Below, piece by piece: positions 51,913 through 60,489 of a stretch of 64,000 bases of DNA. The notes under the pieces are model-generated. The model was not told the origin of the DNA. It ran no database searches and was given only the letters and a program-made list of their open reading frames with translations. Within the stretch, counting starts at the first letter, position 1. Each line of letters starts with the position of its first letter. The DNA is from WTGA01 sp965231865 (GTDB lineage Bacteria; Pseudomonadota; Gammaproteobacteria; Arenicellales; Poriferihabitantaceae). A program made the translations under genes and the position numbers. Where the stretch lies: positions 620,001 to 684,000 of the forward strand of contig CBDDOJ010000001.1 in NCBI GenBank assembly GCA_965231865.1, read 5' to 3'.

Positions 51913-52990
51913 CGCCCCGGGTCTATACGGAATAACCGAAGAAAATTCCAGCAGGTACGGCCAAGAGTTGTGGGGCAAAAACCAATTCAATTCAACCTTC
52001 CCACTGTCTTTGTGTCTTTATATGCGGGATAAAGGTATTGACCCGGTTTCGGTCAAGTTGGAAAATGGAGAAACAATCGCAAAGGAAAGTCAGTGGGAAA
52101 TGTCTGATATTATTGGGAAAACAAATAATAATATCCGTTACCATTTTGAGAAATCGTTTGACCCCTACATAGATTATTCACGTAATGAAGGCGATAAAAT
52201 TGACTTGGTTATTTCATGTGATGGAGTGGACACAATCCCATTGGAAGTCAAGCTCACTGTAGTTCCAGACAGCACTACCTGCAATGGCCCCGAACCGAAC
52301 TGGGCACCTGAAATTGTCATACGACCGGTGAGTTCTGCTCATGCAATGATGGGTGTTGCAAAAAGCTTATTACTCCCATCAAATACGACTCTCAAGAATG
52401 CAGTGGTCAAGGCTTTAAGACCGGCATACAATCTCATTAAATCATGGGACAACTTAACTGAAGTTTCTAGCCATGCGGAAGAGATTCACAAGTCATTGAA
52501 AAGGGTTTTAATGATGACAGAGGACATACAAAAACCATTTTTGTTACAACCGATCTGGCGCACTAAAGGACAATCCCTTGAACTATGCGAACAATGTTTC
52601 GATGTTTTTGTTTGGTCTGATGTGGCTCTCATGCACATCCCTGTACAAGAATGCTCTAAGGAACCGGCACAAGGGCGTAATATGACAAGGATGTTGAGAG
52701 AGGTTGCCCGACACGTTAGAAGTTTGTACGACATTATGCAGACGGGAGATTATGATTATTCTGACGTATATAAGGGGATGTCACTTGGATTGCAGACAGA
52801 TAAATCATTTGCCATAAGTGGTAAAAGGACCTTCAATTATTTGAAACACCATAGATTGGAGAAACCGGTTTTACCGCGAAGCGTGTTATACAATTTAATA
52901 CTGAAAGGTGGGGAATCAGTATTAAAACCAGAACGAAGATTCGATGCAGCTGTTCAAGCCCATATGACCAGCAGATCACCTGATAAATGA
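51899..52990 (+). CDS. Type II restriction endonuclease, HindVP-like
   Basis: The 363-residue protein lies directly after, and overlaps, the methylase. Its N-terminus, LYGITEENSSRYGQELWGKNQFNSTFP, resembles what I remember of the HindVP endonuclease family. A PD-(D/E)xK-like site is visible at KIDLVISCDG...IPLEVKL. Specificity cannot be read from the sequence. AT-rich like its partner. Confidence 0.7.
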   Translation: MPQHNAPGLYGITEENSSRYGQELWGKNQFNSTFPLSLCLYMRDKGIDPVSVKLENGETIAKESQWEMSDIIGKTNNNIRYHFEKSFDPYIDYSRNEGDKIDLVISCDGVDTIPLEVKLTVVPDSTTCNGPEPNWAPEIVIRPVSSAHAMMGVAKSLLLPSNTTLKNAVVKALRPAYNLIKSWDNLTEVSSHAEEIHKSLKRVLMMTEDIQKPFLLQPIWRTKGQSLELCEQCFDVFVWSDVALMHIPVQECSKEPAQGRNMTRMLREVARHVRSLYDIMQTGDYDYSDVYKGMSLGLQTDKSFAISGKRTFNYLKHHRLEKPVLPRSVLYNLILKGGESVLKPERRFDAAVQAHMTSRSPDK

Positions 52991-53212
52991 CCAACAAGCA
53001 AGAACCCAAAGGTCGGTCCATCACCCGCAAGGTTGAGATTGATGCATCGGCATCAGAGATCGCCTAGGCGATCTTCCGTGCAGCCAATTCACCACTTCAC
53101 CACAGGGGGCCTGCTGGATTTCTGATTGTACTATACCCAGGCCGCCGCGTAGCGTCCGCCGCGGTGACATGAAGGGTAAAAAGCGGACAATTCCCTTAAA
53201 TTAGGATCAAGA
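52991..53212. other. Spacer with an 18-bp perfect palindrome
   Basis: AGATCGCCTAGGCGATCT at 53057-53074 is a perfect dyad. A 26-codon frame starting at 52988 stops inside it and looks like a gene remnant. The rest (GC-rich segments near 53090-53170) may be an insertion-sequence scar. Confidence 0.4.
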
Positions 53213-54274
53213 ATGGCCATAGATTTTTATGACTTCTTTAGCAGCTGTGGGGGTACAAGTTATGGAATGCAGCGGGCAGGGATGACTGTTCGTTTCGGCC
53301 TTGATGTTGATCCCGATGTAAAATTAACATGGGAAGCAAACTATAAAAAGGCTGAGTTTCTTTGCAAAGATATCCGTCAAGTATCGGTTGATGATGTTGC
53401 TCCATATATCAAAAGGCGGGATAGATGCCCTTTGTTTTTTGGAGCATGCGCGCCATGCCAGCCGTTTTCAAGGCAAAATCGTATTAGGAATGATGAAGAT
53501 GGAAGACGTGATCTTCTGAAAGAGTTTCACCGGTTTGTCAGTGCTTATCTGCCAGAATATATATTTGTTGAGAATGTACCGGGAATGCAAACAGTCAGTT
53601 CGGATATTGGGCCATTTGCAAATTTTACCCAATTGCTTGACGATTTGAATTATTTTTACGATTTTAAAATTGTAATGGCATATCATTATGGAGTACCACA
53701 AAGGCGACGAAGACTGGTTCTAATAGCAAGTCGGCTTGGTCCGATTAAGATTCCGCAACCGACTCACGGGCCAGGAACCGCTCAGCCAAATTTGCCTACA
53801 GTTTGGGAATGGATTTCACACCTGCCCTCCATAAACGCTGGCGAGACTCATCCAGAGATAGCCAACCACCGTGCGGCTTGTCTTTCACCTTTGAATTTAC
53901 GGCGGATTGCTGCAACACCACCTGGGGGCAGCAGGAGGGACTGGCCGGAGGAACTTAAATTATCGTGTCATCGGAGACATTCAGGATATACGGATGTTTA
54001 TGGGAGAATGATAAAAAGTCAGCCAGCCCCTGCATTGACGACGCGATGCACGAGTCTTTCAAATGGTCGTTTTGGACATCCTGAACAAAACAGGGCAATC
54101 AGTGTACGGGAAGCGGCCTGCATTCAAACATTCCCGATGGAATTCACTTTTCACGGTAGTCTCAACTCGATGTCACGACAAGTCGGAAATGCCGTCCCTG
54201 TTGCAATGGCCAAGGTCTTTGGGGACTCAATTATCAGACATTATCTTTCATGCAGGAAATCTGAAGCAGCGTAG
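53213..54274 (+). CDS. C5 cytosine DNA methyltransferase heading the three-gene cargo system
   Basis: The 353-residue methylase has an unusual motif I (FYDFFSSCGGTSYGMQRAG), catalytic motif IV GACAPCQPFSRQN, motif VI VENVPGM, motif VIII GVPQRRRRLVLIAS and motif X RQVGNAVPVAMAKVFG. It is only distantly like the first methylase. No endonuclease follows. Instead a large ATPase gene starts 4 bp after its stop, so the three genes appear to be one operon. Confidence 0.9.
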   Translation: MAIDFYDFFSSCGGTSYGMQRAGMTVRFGLDVDPDVKLTWEANYKKAEFLCKDIRQVSVDDVAPYIKRRDRCPLFFGACAPCQPFSRQNRIRNDEDGRRDLLKEFHRFVSAYLPEYIFVENVPGMQTVSSDIGPFANFTQLLDDLNYFYDFKIVMAYHYGVPQRRRRLVLIASRLGPIKIPQPTHGPGTAQPNLPTVWEWISHLPSINAGETHPEIANHRAACLSPLNLRRIAATPPGGSRRDWPEELKLSCHRRHSGYTDVYGRMIKSQPAPALTTRCTSLSNGRFGHPEQNRAISVREAACIQTFPMEFTFHGSLNSMSRQVGNAVPVAMAKVFGDSIIRHYLSCRKSEAA

Positions 54275-54278
54275 TATC

Positions 54279-57275
54279 GTGGCAAAATTCCAAGTCAGGG
54301 CTAGAACCGTTGACATGCTGGGCCGTCAGCAAATCGCAGGAATACCTACGGCAATTAGTGAGCTTTTCAAAAATGCACACGATGCCTATGCCCGGAATGT
54401 CGAGGTCGACCACTTCCGCGAAGACAGACTTTTTATTTTGCGTGACGACGGCCTTGGCATGACGCGCGAGGAGTTTGAGCAGCGTTGGCTGACTCTGGGC
54501 ACGGAAAGCAAAACTGGGCTTGGAATGTTGGAACTTCCGCCGAGTGATCCCGATCAACCGAAGCGCCCCGTACTGGGCGAAAAAGGAATTGGGAGACTTG
54601 CGATAGCAATCATCGGTTCACAAGTGCTTGTGTTGTCAAGAGCGAAAGTCAATGGTAAGGCGAGCGACAAAATGATTGCGGCGTACCTTCACTGGGGACT
54701 TTTCGAACTTCCCGGGTTGAACCTGGAAGATGTCAGTATTCCCGTGCGGGAGTTTGAAGGTGGAACTTTGCCGGGCGAAGATGATGTCAAGGAAATGGTC
54801 GCCGAAGTTTCCTCCACACTGAAGACCTTTGCTTCGTCAACGGACAAAAAGCGGATCAATGAGATCCGAAGCGAAATGAAGGAATTCAGCGTGGATCCCC
54901 TGGAATATTCCAGGCACTTGAGCGAACCATCGCTAAGTGGCTCCGGGTGTGGGACACAATTTTATATCGTTCCCTCAGACAGAATTCTCGATGACGATAT
55001 TGACGATCGGGGTGCCGAAAATAAGGCCACGCGCTTTGAGAAGCACTTGATCGGCTTTACCAATACGATGATTCCAGATCGCCATACCCCTCCGATGGTT
55101 GCCCGGTTTCGCGACCACAGGGATTTGGGTGAACCCGATGAATTGATCAGCGAACGGGCGTTTTTCACACCTGAGGAGTTTGAGAAAGTAGATCATCATT
55201 TCAGAGGCCGTTTTGACCAGTATGGACAGTTTCGTGGTGTCGTCGGTATCTACCAGATGAAGCCGGAAAACTATGTTTTGAACTGGAGTGAGTCAGATGG
55301 GAAGCCAACTCAGTGCGGGCCATTCAGCCTTTCATTTGCATATATGCAAGGTCAGCCCCGAGAGTCATTGGTCCCTCCAGAGGAGCATGGAAAACTCAGG
55401 CGAAAGCTTGACCGGTATGGAGGTCTGTACGTTTACCGGGACGGGATCCGCATCCAGCCATATGGAGATTCTGATTATGACTGGCTTGATATTGAACGAA
55501 ACAGGACACTCGGAGCAGGCTACTACTTTTACTCATACCGTCGCATGTTTGGTTCTATTGAACTTGATCATGCTGGAAACCGGAGCCTTGTTGAGAAGGC
55601 AGGTCGTGAAGGCTTTCGAGAAAACAAGGCCTACCGCCAATTACGGTCAATTCTCATGAATTTTTTCCTGCAGACAGCAGGGGATTTTTTTCGGGAAGAA
55701 GGAAAACATGCTGACATCCACGTTACGGAAAAAGACAAATTGAACCGCAATGAAGAAATCAGGCGAAAACAGAAAAAGCAGGCTCGAGGAAAAAAGTTAC
55801 AGTTTCAAAAAGATCTACAGCAAGCATTTACAAGCATTGATGAATTAGCGCCTGCAGCAAAGGCTAAAGAAATTCTGCGAACAGTTCGACACAATGCAAA
55901 AAAAGTCTTGGCGAGCAACAGACCCAAACGGAACAAGGCATGGGCACTTATGAGAAATGAGAGACAAGCCCGCGAGCAACTACACGGGTTGCAGAAAGAA
56001 CTTGCCGTGACAAAGCCCAGGGGAGTTGGGTTCTCACGAAAACTCATGAATGAATGGAGTTCATACCAAGCTCAATTAGAGAAGCTGAATTTAGAAATCT
56101 TTGGTCCGACTGAAAAAGAAATCGAAGCCTTTATTTCCAATATTGCCAAAGATGCCGGGGTTCCCCTAGATGATGTCACCCGCCTGAATGTAGTGGTATC
56201 GAAGGAAGGAGATAGTGCACGGAAAAGAATGCGCCAACTTCGTGCTGAAGTGAGTACACTGGTAAAAAGTATTGTTGCGACTGTCAAAGAAGAAACGGAC
56301 AACAGTGTTGGAACAGTCAGCCAGACCATAGATGATCTTATGGATGAAATGGAGAATATGAAACGGGAAGCTGGACGCATAACCGAGTTAACCAAAGCAA
56401 GAGAGGAATTTGTGGAACAGATCATGTCGGTGTACGAAAGCGAAAGTCAAAAACTACGACGTTTGCACATTCAATTGAACTTGGTGAATACGATCTGGGA
56501 CCATGATGGTTATGACAGCAGTGAATTAGCTGAAGCTTTGGAAGAAGAGCTGGAAGAACTAAGGGAGCAGCGTGACACTAACCATGAGCTGGTCCAGATT
56601 GGCATGGCAATAAAAACAATTAGTCATGAATTTGACCAAACAATTGGGTCGCTCCGTGACGGACTAAGAAAACTAAAGGCTTGGTCAGATGCAAATCCCG
56701 AGTTGAGTGGTTTGTATCAGAATATACGCACAAACTTCGATCATTTAGATGAGTACCTCACATTGTTCACACCGCTGGACCGGCGTCTTCATCGAACACG
56801 TATCAACGTGACCGGAAAACAAATCTTTGGCTTCCTTGACAAGTTGTTCCAGACGCGTTTAAGCAGGCACAAGATTACCCTAGCAGCAACAAAAAAATTT
56901 CTTCAAGCCGCAAGGCTGGGCTATCCGTCTTCACTTTACCCCCCTTTTATTAACCTGGCGGACAATGCAATCTTCTGGGTGCAAAGAAACCATGATCGAC
57001 CACGAAAGATCACTCTGGATGCTGAGGGAGAAGACCTGCTGGTCCGAGACAACGGGCCCGGTGTCAGTATGCGGGACCGGGAAAATATATTTGTGATGAA
57101 TTTCTCAAGAAAACCGGGAGGACGCGGCATGGGCTTGCCGATTTCATGTGAGGCGTTATCCCAGATCGGATTGAAGTTGACGTTAGACTATCCGACTACC
57201 CGTTCAAAAGAAGAGGGTGCTATTTTCAGGATTTCCCCAGACAGCAATGAAGACACTAATCAGGAGGCAGGATGA
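54279..57275 (+). CDS. Large protein with N-terminal MORC/Hsp90-like and C-terminal kinase-like GHKL ATPase domains
   Basis: The frame is open from 54063, inside the methylase gene, but GTG at 54279 starts just before the conserved part and gives 998 residues. N-terminal GHKL domain: ISELFKNAHDA (E28, N32, D35), LRDDGLGM (D57) and GEKGIGRLA (100-108). The middle (about 490-780) is charged and coiled-coil-like. ISHEFDQTIGSL contains H783, placed like a histidine-kinase H-box. The C-terminal GHKL domain has NLADNAIFWVQ (892-), VRDNGPG and GGRGMGLP (about 946-953). Two GHKL ATPases in one chain are unusual. The next gene overlaps by 4 bp and encodes a receiver-like domain. Confidence 0.8.
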   Translation: MAKFQVRARTVDMLGRQQIAGIPTAISELFKNAHDAYARNVEVDHFREDRLFILRDDGLGMTREEFEQRWLTLGTESKTGLGMLELPPSDPDQPKRPVLGEKGIGRLAIAIIGSQVLVLSRAKVNGKASDKMIAAYLHWGLFELPGLNLEDVSIPVREFEGGTLPGEDDVKEMVAEVSSTLKTFASSTDKKRINEIRSEMKEFSVDPLEYSRHLSEPSLSGSGCGTQFYIVPSDRILDDDIDDRGAENKATRFEKHLIGFTNTMIPDRHTPPMVARFRDHRDLGEPDELISERAFFTPEEFEKVDHHFRGRFDQYGQFRGVVGIYQMKPENYVLNWSESDGKPTQCGPFSLSFAYMQGQPRESLVPPEEHGKLRRKLDRYGGLYVYRDGIRIQPYGDSDYDWLDIERNRTLGAGYYFYSYRRMFGSIELDHAGNRSLVEKAGREGFRENKAYRQLRSILMNFFLQTAGDFFREEGKHADIHVTEKDKLNRNEEIRRKQKKQARGKKLQFQKDLQQAFTSIDELAPAAKAKEILRTVRHNAKKVLASNRPKRNKAWALMRNERQAREQLHGLQKELAVTKPRGVGFSRKLMNEWSSYQAQLEKLNLEIFGPTEKEIEAFISNIAKDAGVPLDDVTRLNVVVSKEGDSARKRMRQLRAEVSTLVKSIVATVKEETDNSVGTVSQTIDDLMDEMENMKREAGRITELTKAREEFVEQIMSVYESESQKLRRLHIQLNLVNTIWDHDGYDSSELAEALEEELEELREQRDTNHELVQIGMAIKTISHEFDQTIGSLRDGLRKLKAWSDANPELSGLYQNIRTNFDHLDEYLTLFTPLDRRLHRTRINVTGKQIFGFLDKLFQTRLSRHKITLAATKKFLQAARLGYPSSLYPPFINLADNAIFWVQRNHDRPRKITLDAEGEDLLVRDNGPGVSMRDRENIFVMNFSRKPGGRGMGLPISCEALSQIGLKLTLDYPTTRSKEEGAIFRISPDSNEDTNQEAG

Positions 57276-58975
57276 CGACAGTCAACGCGTTCGATTTTGA
57301 CGAATTGAGACTTAACGCAGCGAAGATGTTCGCCCAGTCTATGATTTTCGTCGATGATCAGGCAATCCAGGGCCAGAAGTCTGATTCGGTTGGCTCTCTT
57401 GCTCGGCCCAAAGGGGGAGTGACCGCACTAAATCCATCTAGCGGTACGCGAGATGGACAAGACGAGACCAGAAACACCAATGTATACACATTCGATGCTA
57501 AATCACTGATCGATGGGGCGATGGACTTGGGCTTGATATGTTCTGTTTTGCGACCGGAGAAAGGAGACAACTTCAAGGACCGAGTCGTTACAGCAGCCCG
57601 TGTCTCGGATATCGTCTGCCTGGACTGGGAAATCTACGATGATAGTGGTGAAGCTGCTTCGAAGATTATTGGTGGTATTCTCCAAGAAGACAACCAACAA
57701 AATGGCAGACTCAGACTCATAGCTATTTATACTGGGGATGTAACGAACAGGGACACTATAATAGGTACGATTCGTGCAGAAATTCCAGAAAACATCTGGG
57801 AAACACAGGGTTTTAGGGAGAAATCCTTCGAGATAGAAAGCAAACGTGGAGTCCGGATTGTGTGCCTGTTCAAGAAGCATGGCGTAAGACTTGACTCCAG
57901 TGTGAATGGTAACCAGGTTAGTGAAGCTGAGTTACCACAACGCTTGCAGTCAGAATTTTCCAAGCTTTCAGAGGGGCTGTTGTCCAATGCCGCACTTGCA
58001 ACGATCGCATCCATTCGTAATTCGACTCATCATGTATTGTCAAAGTTTGCTGGTCAGATGGATGGGCCATTTTTCCATCATCGTGCATTGATCGACAACC
58101 CAGAAGATGCGGAAGAATATGCCGTCAATATCATCTTAAGTGAGCTTAAAGGGGCTGTCGACAAACAAGGGATAGGCAAGGACCATACCGGTCCTCAGGC
58201 AATTGCAGCCAGAATCCAGGAATTGGCAGCAGGTTTTGGAGACGCTGGAACGTTGAAATTTCATTATGGAGGAAGTGCAAACCCTAAAACTCATGATTTA
58301 GATGTGGATCATGTCATACAGATAGCTTCAGATGGATTGGATAATGATAGTCTCTCAATCCTAAAAAGCACGATGAAAGAACCTCCAGGGAATAAGGTCT
58401 TCAAGAAAAGTTTTTCTTCCTTATTCGCTGACAACTTGCAAAACACATCTTCTCAGATGAATCAATTTGCAGCTCTCACTGGTGTTCAGACCTATCCAGG
58501 AAGCTATCTGTGTCAGCTAGACACGTGGTTTCCAAAACTCGGGCTGGGAACGATTGTTCAGAAGTGTAACGATGAGTCTTATCTTCTGTGCCTGCAGGCA
58601 AGTTGTGATTCGGTGCGAATAAAGGATGTGGGAAATTTTTTATTTGTTAGGCTAGAAAAAAAAGACGAGAACCCAGATCATGTTGTGCCGATTCCACGTG
58701 ATAACGCAGAAGGATTTGATTACATCGGCCTCAAAATCGCAAGCGAGTCTTACAGAGCTACATGCACGATAAAATTTTCAGCGTGCCAAAACACGCAGAC
58801 AGTGAATGCCAAAAAAAGTGAGGATAAACCAGGTTTTTTCTTTAAAGATAGAAAAAGCAAGAAATATCTTTGGGTAGCAGATTTGAAGCGCCGGCGTGCT
58901 TTGCGCATAGCTCAGAACCTGGGACAACAAATGGGACGGCTAGGATTTGATGAATTTGAACCATACCGTAACTAG
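57272..58975 (+). CDS. Receiver-domain protein with long C-terminal region, partner of the dual ATPase
   Basis: The 567-residue protein starts in an ATGA overlap. Its N-terminal ~200 residues fit a divergent response-receiver fold: acidic pair D28-D29 in MIFVDDQ, candidate phospho-acceptor D118 in VCLDWEIYDD, and T154 in AIYTGD. An insertion between the first strand and D118 makes it longer than CheY-like domains. The C-terminal ~350 residues match nothing I recognise; they include KFHYGGSANPKTHDLDVDH and end in a basic ADLKRRRALRIAQNLGQQMGRLGF segment. No DNA-binding output domain is obvious. It may be the effector of a phospho- or ATP-gated defence system. Confidence 0.7.
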   Translation: MTTVNAFDFDELRLNAAKMFAQSMIFVDDQAIQGQKSDSVGSLARPKGGVTALNPSSGTRDGQDETRNTNVYTFDAKSLIDGAMDLGLICSVLRPEKGDNFKDRVVTAARVSDIVCLDWEIYDDSGEAASKIIGGILQEDNQQNGRLRLIAIYTGDVTNRDTIIGTIRAEIPENIWETQGFREKSFEIESKRGVRIVCLFKKHGVRLDSSVNGNQVSEAELPQRLQSEFSKLSEGLLSNAALATIASIRNSTHHVLSKFAGQMDGPFFHHRALIDNPEDAEEYAVNIILSELKGAVDKQGIGKDHTGPQAIAARIQELAAGFGDAGTLKFHYGGSANPKTHDLDVDHVIQIASDGLDNDSLSILKSTMKEPPGNKVFKKSFSSLFADNLQNTSSQMNQFAALTGVQTYPGSYLCQLDTWFPKLGLGTIVQKCNDESYLLCLQASCDSVRIKDVGNFLFVRLEKKDENPDHVVPIPRDNAEGFDYIGLKIASESYRATCTIKFSACQNTQTVNAKKSEDKPGFFFKDRKSKKYLWVADLKRRRALRIAQNLGQQMGRLGFDEFEPYRN

Positions 58976-59183
58976 TACATAACAATAATTCCTAACCAAG
59001 GAAATGCGTTACAGGCAACGGGCAATCTCAGAAAGATTGTGAAAAAGTTTTTTCGCTAACACGATTTCATCGGGATCATCCGTTCCCTGATTGACATTGG
59101 CCACAGTGTGGCCACTTTTAAAATCAGGAATATTCCGTCCTTTTCGGCAGAAAACCCGTTTATTTCCCGGTTTTTTCACTTTT
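58976..59183. other. Spacer with weak terminator and ICE palindrome
   Basis: CAATCT/AGATTG at 59023-59039, followed by a T-rich stretch, is a weak terminator for the cargo operon. GATTTCATCGG and TCCGTTCCCTGAT-GACA at about 59063-59097 repeat the sequence before 50516. TGGCCACAGTGTGGCCA lies at 59098-59114 with the flank CTTTTAAAATC. Confidence 0.65.
59098..59114. repeat. 17-bp ICE palindrome upstream of leader RNA copy B
   Basis: TGGCCACAGTGTGGCCA, last (rightmost) copy seen in the window. Confidence 0.85.
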
Positions 59184-59359
59184 CAGGCTTGGCCTGAATC
59201 AATCTTTGCTTTACAGTGTCCTCATTATGCCTGCCAGAGCTTATCTGGTGAATCGGAATCGTAGGCACACCCCATCCTTGTGATGGGTACTCCGAACAGC
59301 CTCACGGCTGGTGTCATTTTAAACCCGACGGGGATATGTGTCCCCCGTTGGGGAGGCAT
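59184..59359 (+). ncRNA. Structured leader RNA, copy B, upstream of the DUF3577 gene
   Basis: Helices match copy A: CAGGC/GCCTG, CCAGA/TCTGG, CCCATC/GATGGG, CAGCC/GGCTG and CGACGGG/CCCGTTG. A DUF3577 RNA motif has been described from comparative genomics as a putative cis-regulator of DUF3577 genes, and the gene 40 bp downstream is such a gene. I identify it by position and structure, not by a covariance model. Confidence 0.7.
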
Positions 59360-59398
59360 GTCTCCATTTTTTTAATGTTGTATTTTTTGGAGGTTATC

Positions 59399-59905
59399 AT
59401 GTCAATTCCAAACATAGTTCAATCTACTTTTATCAATCTTCACATCTTCGGAATCGGTTTTCTGAACCGTGTCCGCATGGTCAACCCCAAGCATGGGGAG
59501 CCATTCATGGCGGTGACCGTCGGACTCCAGGAAGGTGAAGTCGTTGATGGAGACTATTCCAAGGTGACAACCACGTATGTGGATTGTCGCGTATCCGGTT
59601 CACGGGCGTTTGAGATCCTGAACGACCTCGTCCTCAAGGATGAAGTTGACCAGGCCAACACGACGGTCCGTGCCGTAGTCAAGACCGCCGGTCTTGCCGC
59701 GGATACGTTTACTTACGCCAGGGGCCCCAAAGCGGGGCAGACCGGTGTGTCGTTGAAAGGGCGCCTGTTGCATATCAAGCGCCTGTACATCAACGGCAGC
59801 GAGTGTGATTTGTCCGCCTATCAGGATGCTGATGCGGCGGATAGCGCACCGGACGGCGATGCGAGGCCTGCGGCGGATACCGGTGTATCGGCCGGGCCGG
59901 CGTAA
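59399..59905 (+). CDS. DUF3577/STY4534-family ICE protein
   Basis: The 168-residue protein starts at 59399 after GGAGG. The first ~130 residues look SSB/OB-like (NLHIFGIGFLNRVRMVNPKHGEPFMAVTVGLQEG; YVDCRVSGSRAFEILNDLV; ISLKGRLLHIKRLYINGS-type strand), followed by an acidic tail. DUF3577 proteins occur in this ICE class and are thought to act in replication. It is controlled by the leader RNA, presumably. Confidence 0.75.
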   Translation: MSIPNIVQSTFINLHIFGIGFLNRVRMVNPKHGEPFMAVTVGLQEGEVVDGDYSKVTTTYVDCRVSGSRAFEILNDLVLKDEVDQANTTVRAVVKTAGLAADTFTYARGPKAGQTGVSLKGRLLHIKRLYINGSECDLSAYQDADAADSAPDGDARPAADTGVSAGPA

Positions 59906-59940
59906 GAAGCTGGATGCGTCAAGGTTAGCTTTAGCTGGAA

Positions 59941-59978
59941 AGCGAAAAGGGGGGGGTCACCCCCCTTCTCGCTTTATT
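59941..59978 (+). terminator. Terminator after the DUF3577 gene
   Basis: AGCGAAAAGGGGGG and CCCCCCTTCTCGCT pair with one mismatch and are followed by TTTATT. Confidence 0.8.
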
Positions 59979-60000
59979 CACTCAGGAGCCAACTGGCTTC

Positions 60001-60192
60001 AGAACGATCATTTTCGTGCCAAAAGAAATGCAAATGATCAGTTCTAGCAAAGGGCCTGGCAGTCTCAACCAGTGACTGCCAGGAATCCCTTGTCTTGCAG
60101 ATACTTGCTGGGGTTATCCGGACAACCGGATACTCCCAGCAAGTATCTGCCTGCCTTAACACAAACCGGACGCTGGCTTCGGGAAATGCCAG
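60001..60192. other. Array of four hairpins in a non-coding stretch, possible oriT, ssDNA origin or ncRNA
   Basis: Hairpins: 60001-60045 (AGAAC-ATCATTT / AAATGAT-GTTCT); 60055-60083 (CCTGGCAGTC / GACTGCCAGG, 10 bp perfect); 60097-60150 (25-position stem with one mismatch and one G-T pair, loop ACAA); and 60173-60192 (CTGGC / GCCAG). The 584-bp interval from 59906 to 60489 has no credible gene apart from these structures and two terminators. Confidence 0.65.
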
Positions 60193-60283
60193 TCCCTTAG
60201 TGCGGTTCATGCCCGTGCCCATAGGTTGTATTGATCACTGACTGAATGTTGCTGCAGATTCTTGTATGACGACGATGAAAATG

Positions 60284-60310
60284 AAATCCCGCTTCGGCGG
60301 GATTTTTTCA
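60284..60310 (+). terminator. Rho-independent terminator before the transfer genes
   Basis: AAATCCCGC-TTCG-GCGGGATTT has a 9-bp stem with a stable TTCG loop and is followed by a T run. Confidence 0.9.
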
Positions 60311-60489
60311 TTTTAGGATAATATTTGTTGACTGATGCAGTAATTTAGTACGAAAAACCATTATTGATTCAAAATTTAATATCCCTGTCTACGAAAAATT
60401 CTAAATTTCGAATTTAGAATTCTTTGTAGATTTTTCCTGAAAAAGGCATAGTATGGGTAACCCTCTGCATTCCCAAAGACAGATGGTTG

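Noticed and set aside
53213..58975. Assignment to a known defence system such as Detocs, BREX or DISARM
   Set aside because: The signature partners of those systems (PglZ, helicases, phosphatase-type effectors or a plain sensor kinase) are absent.
60097..60150. Integron attC site
   Set aside because: The stem has only one mismatch and no visible R/L box pattern, and no integron integrase or cassette array is present.
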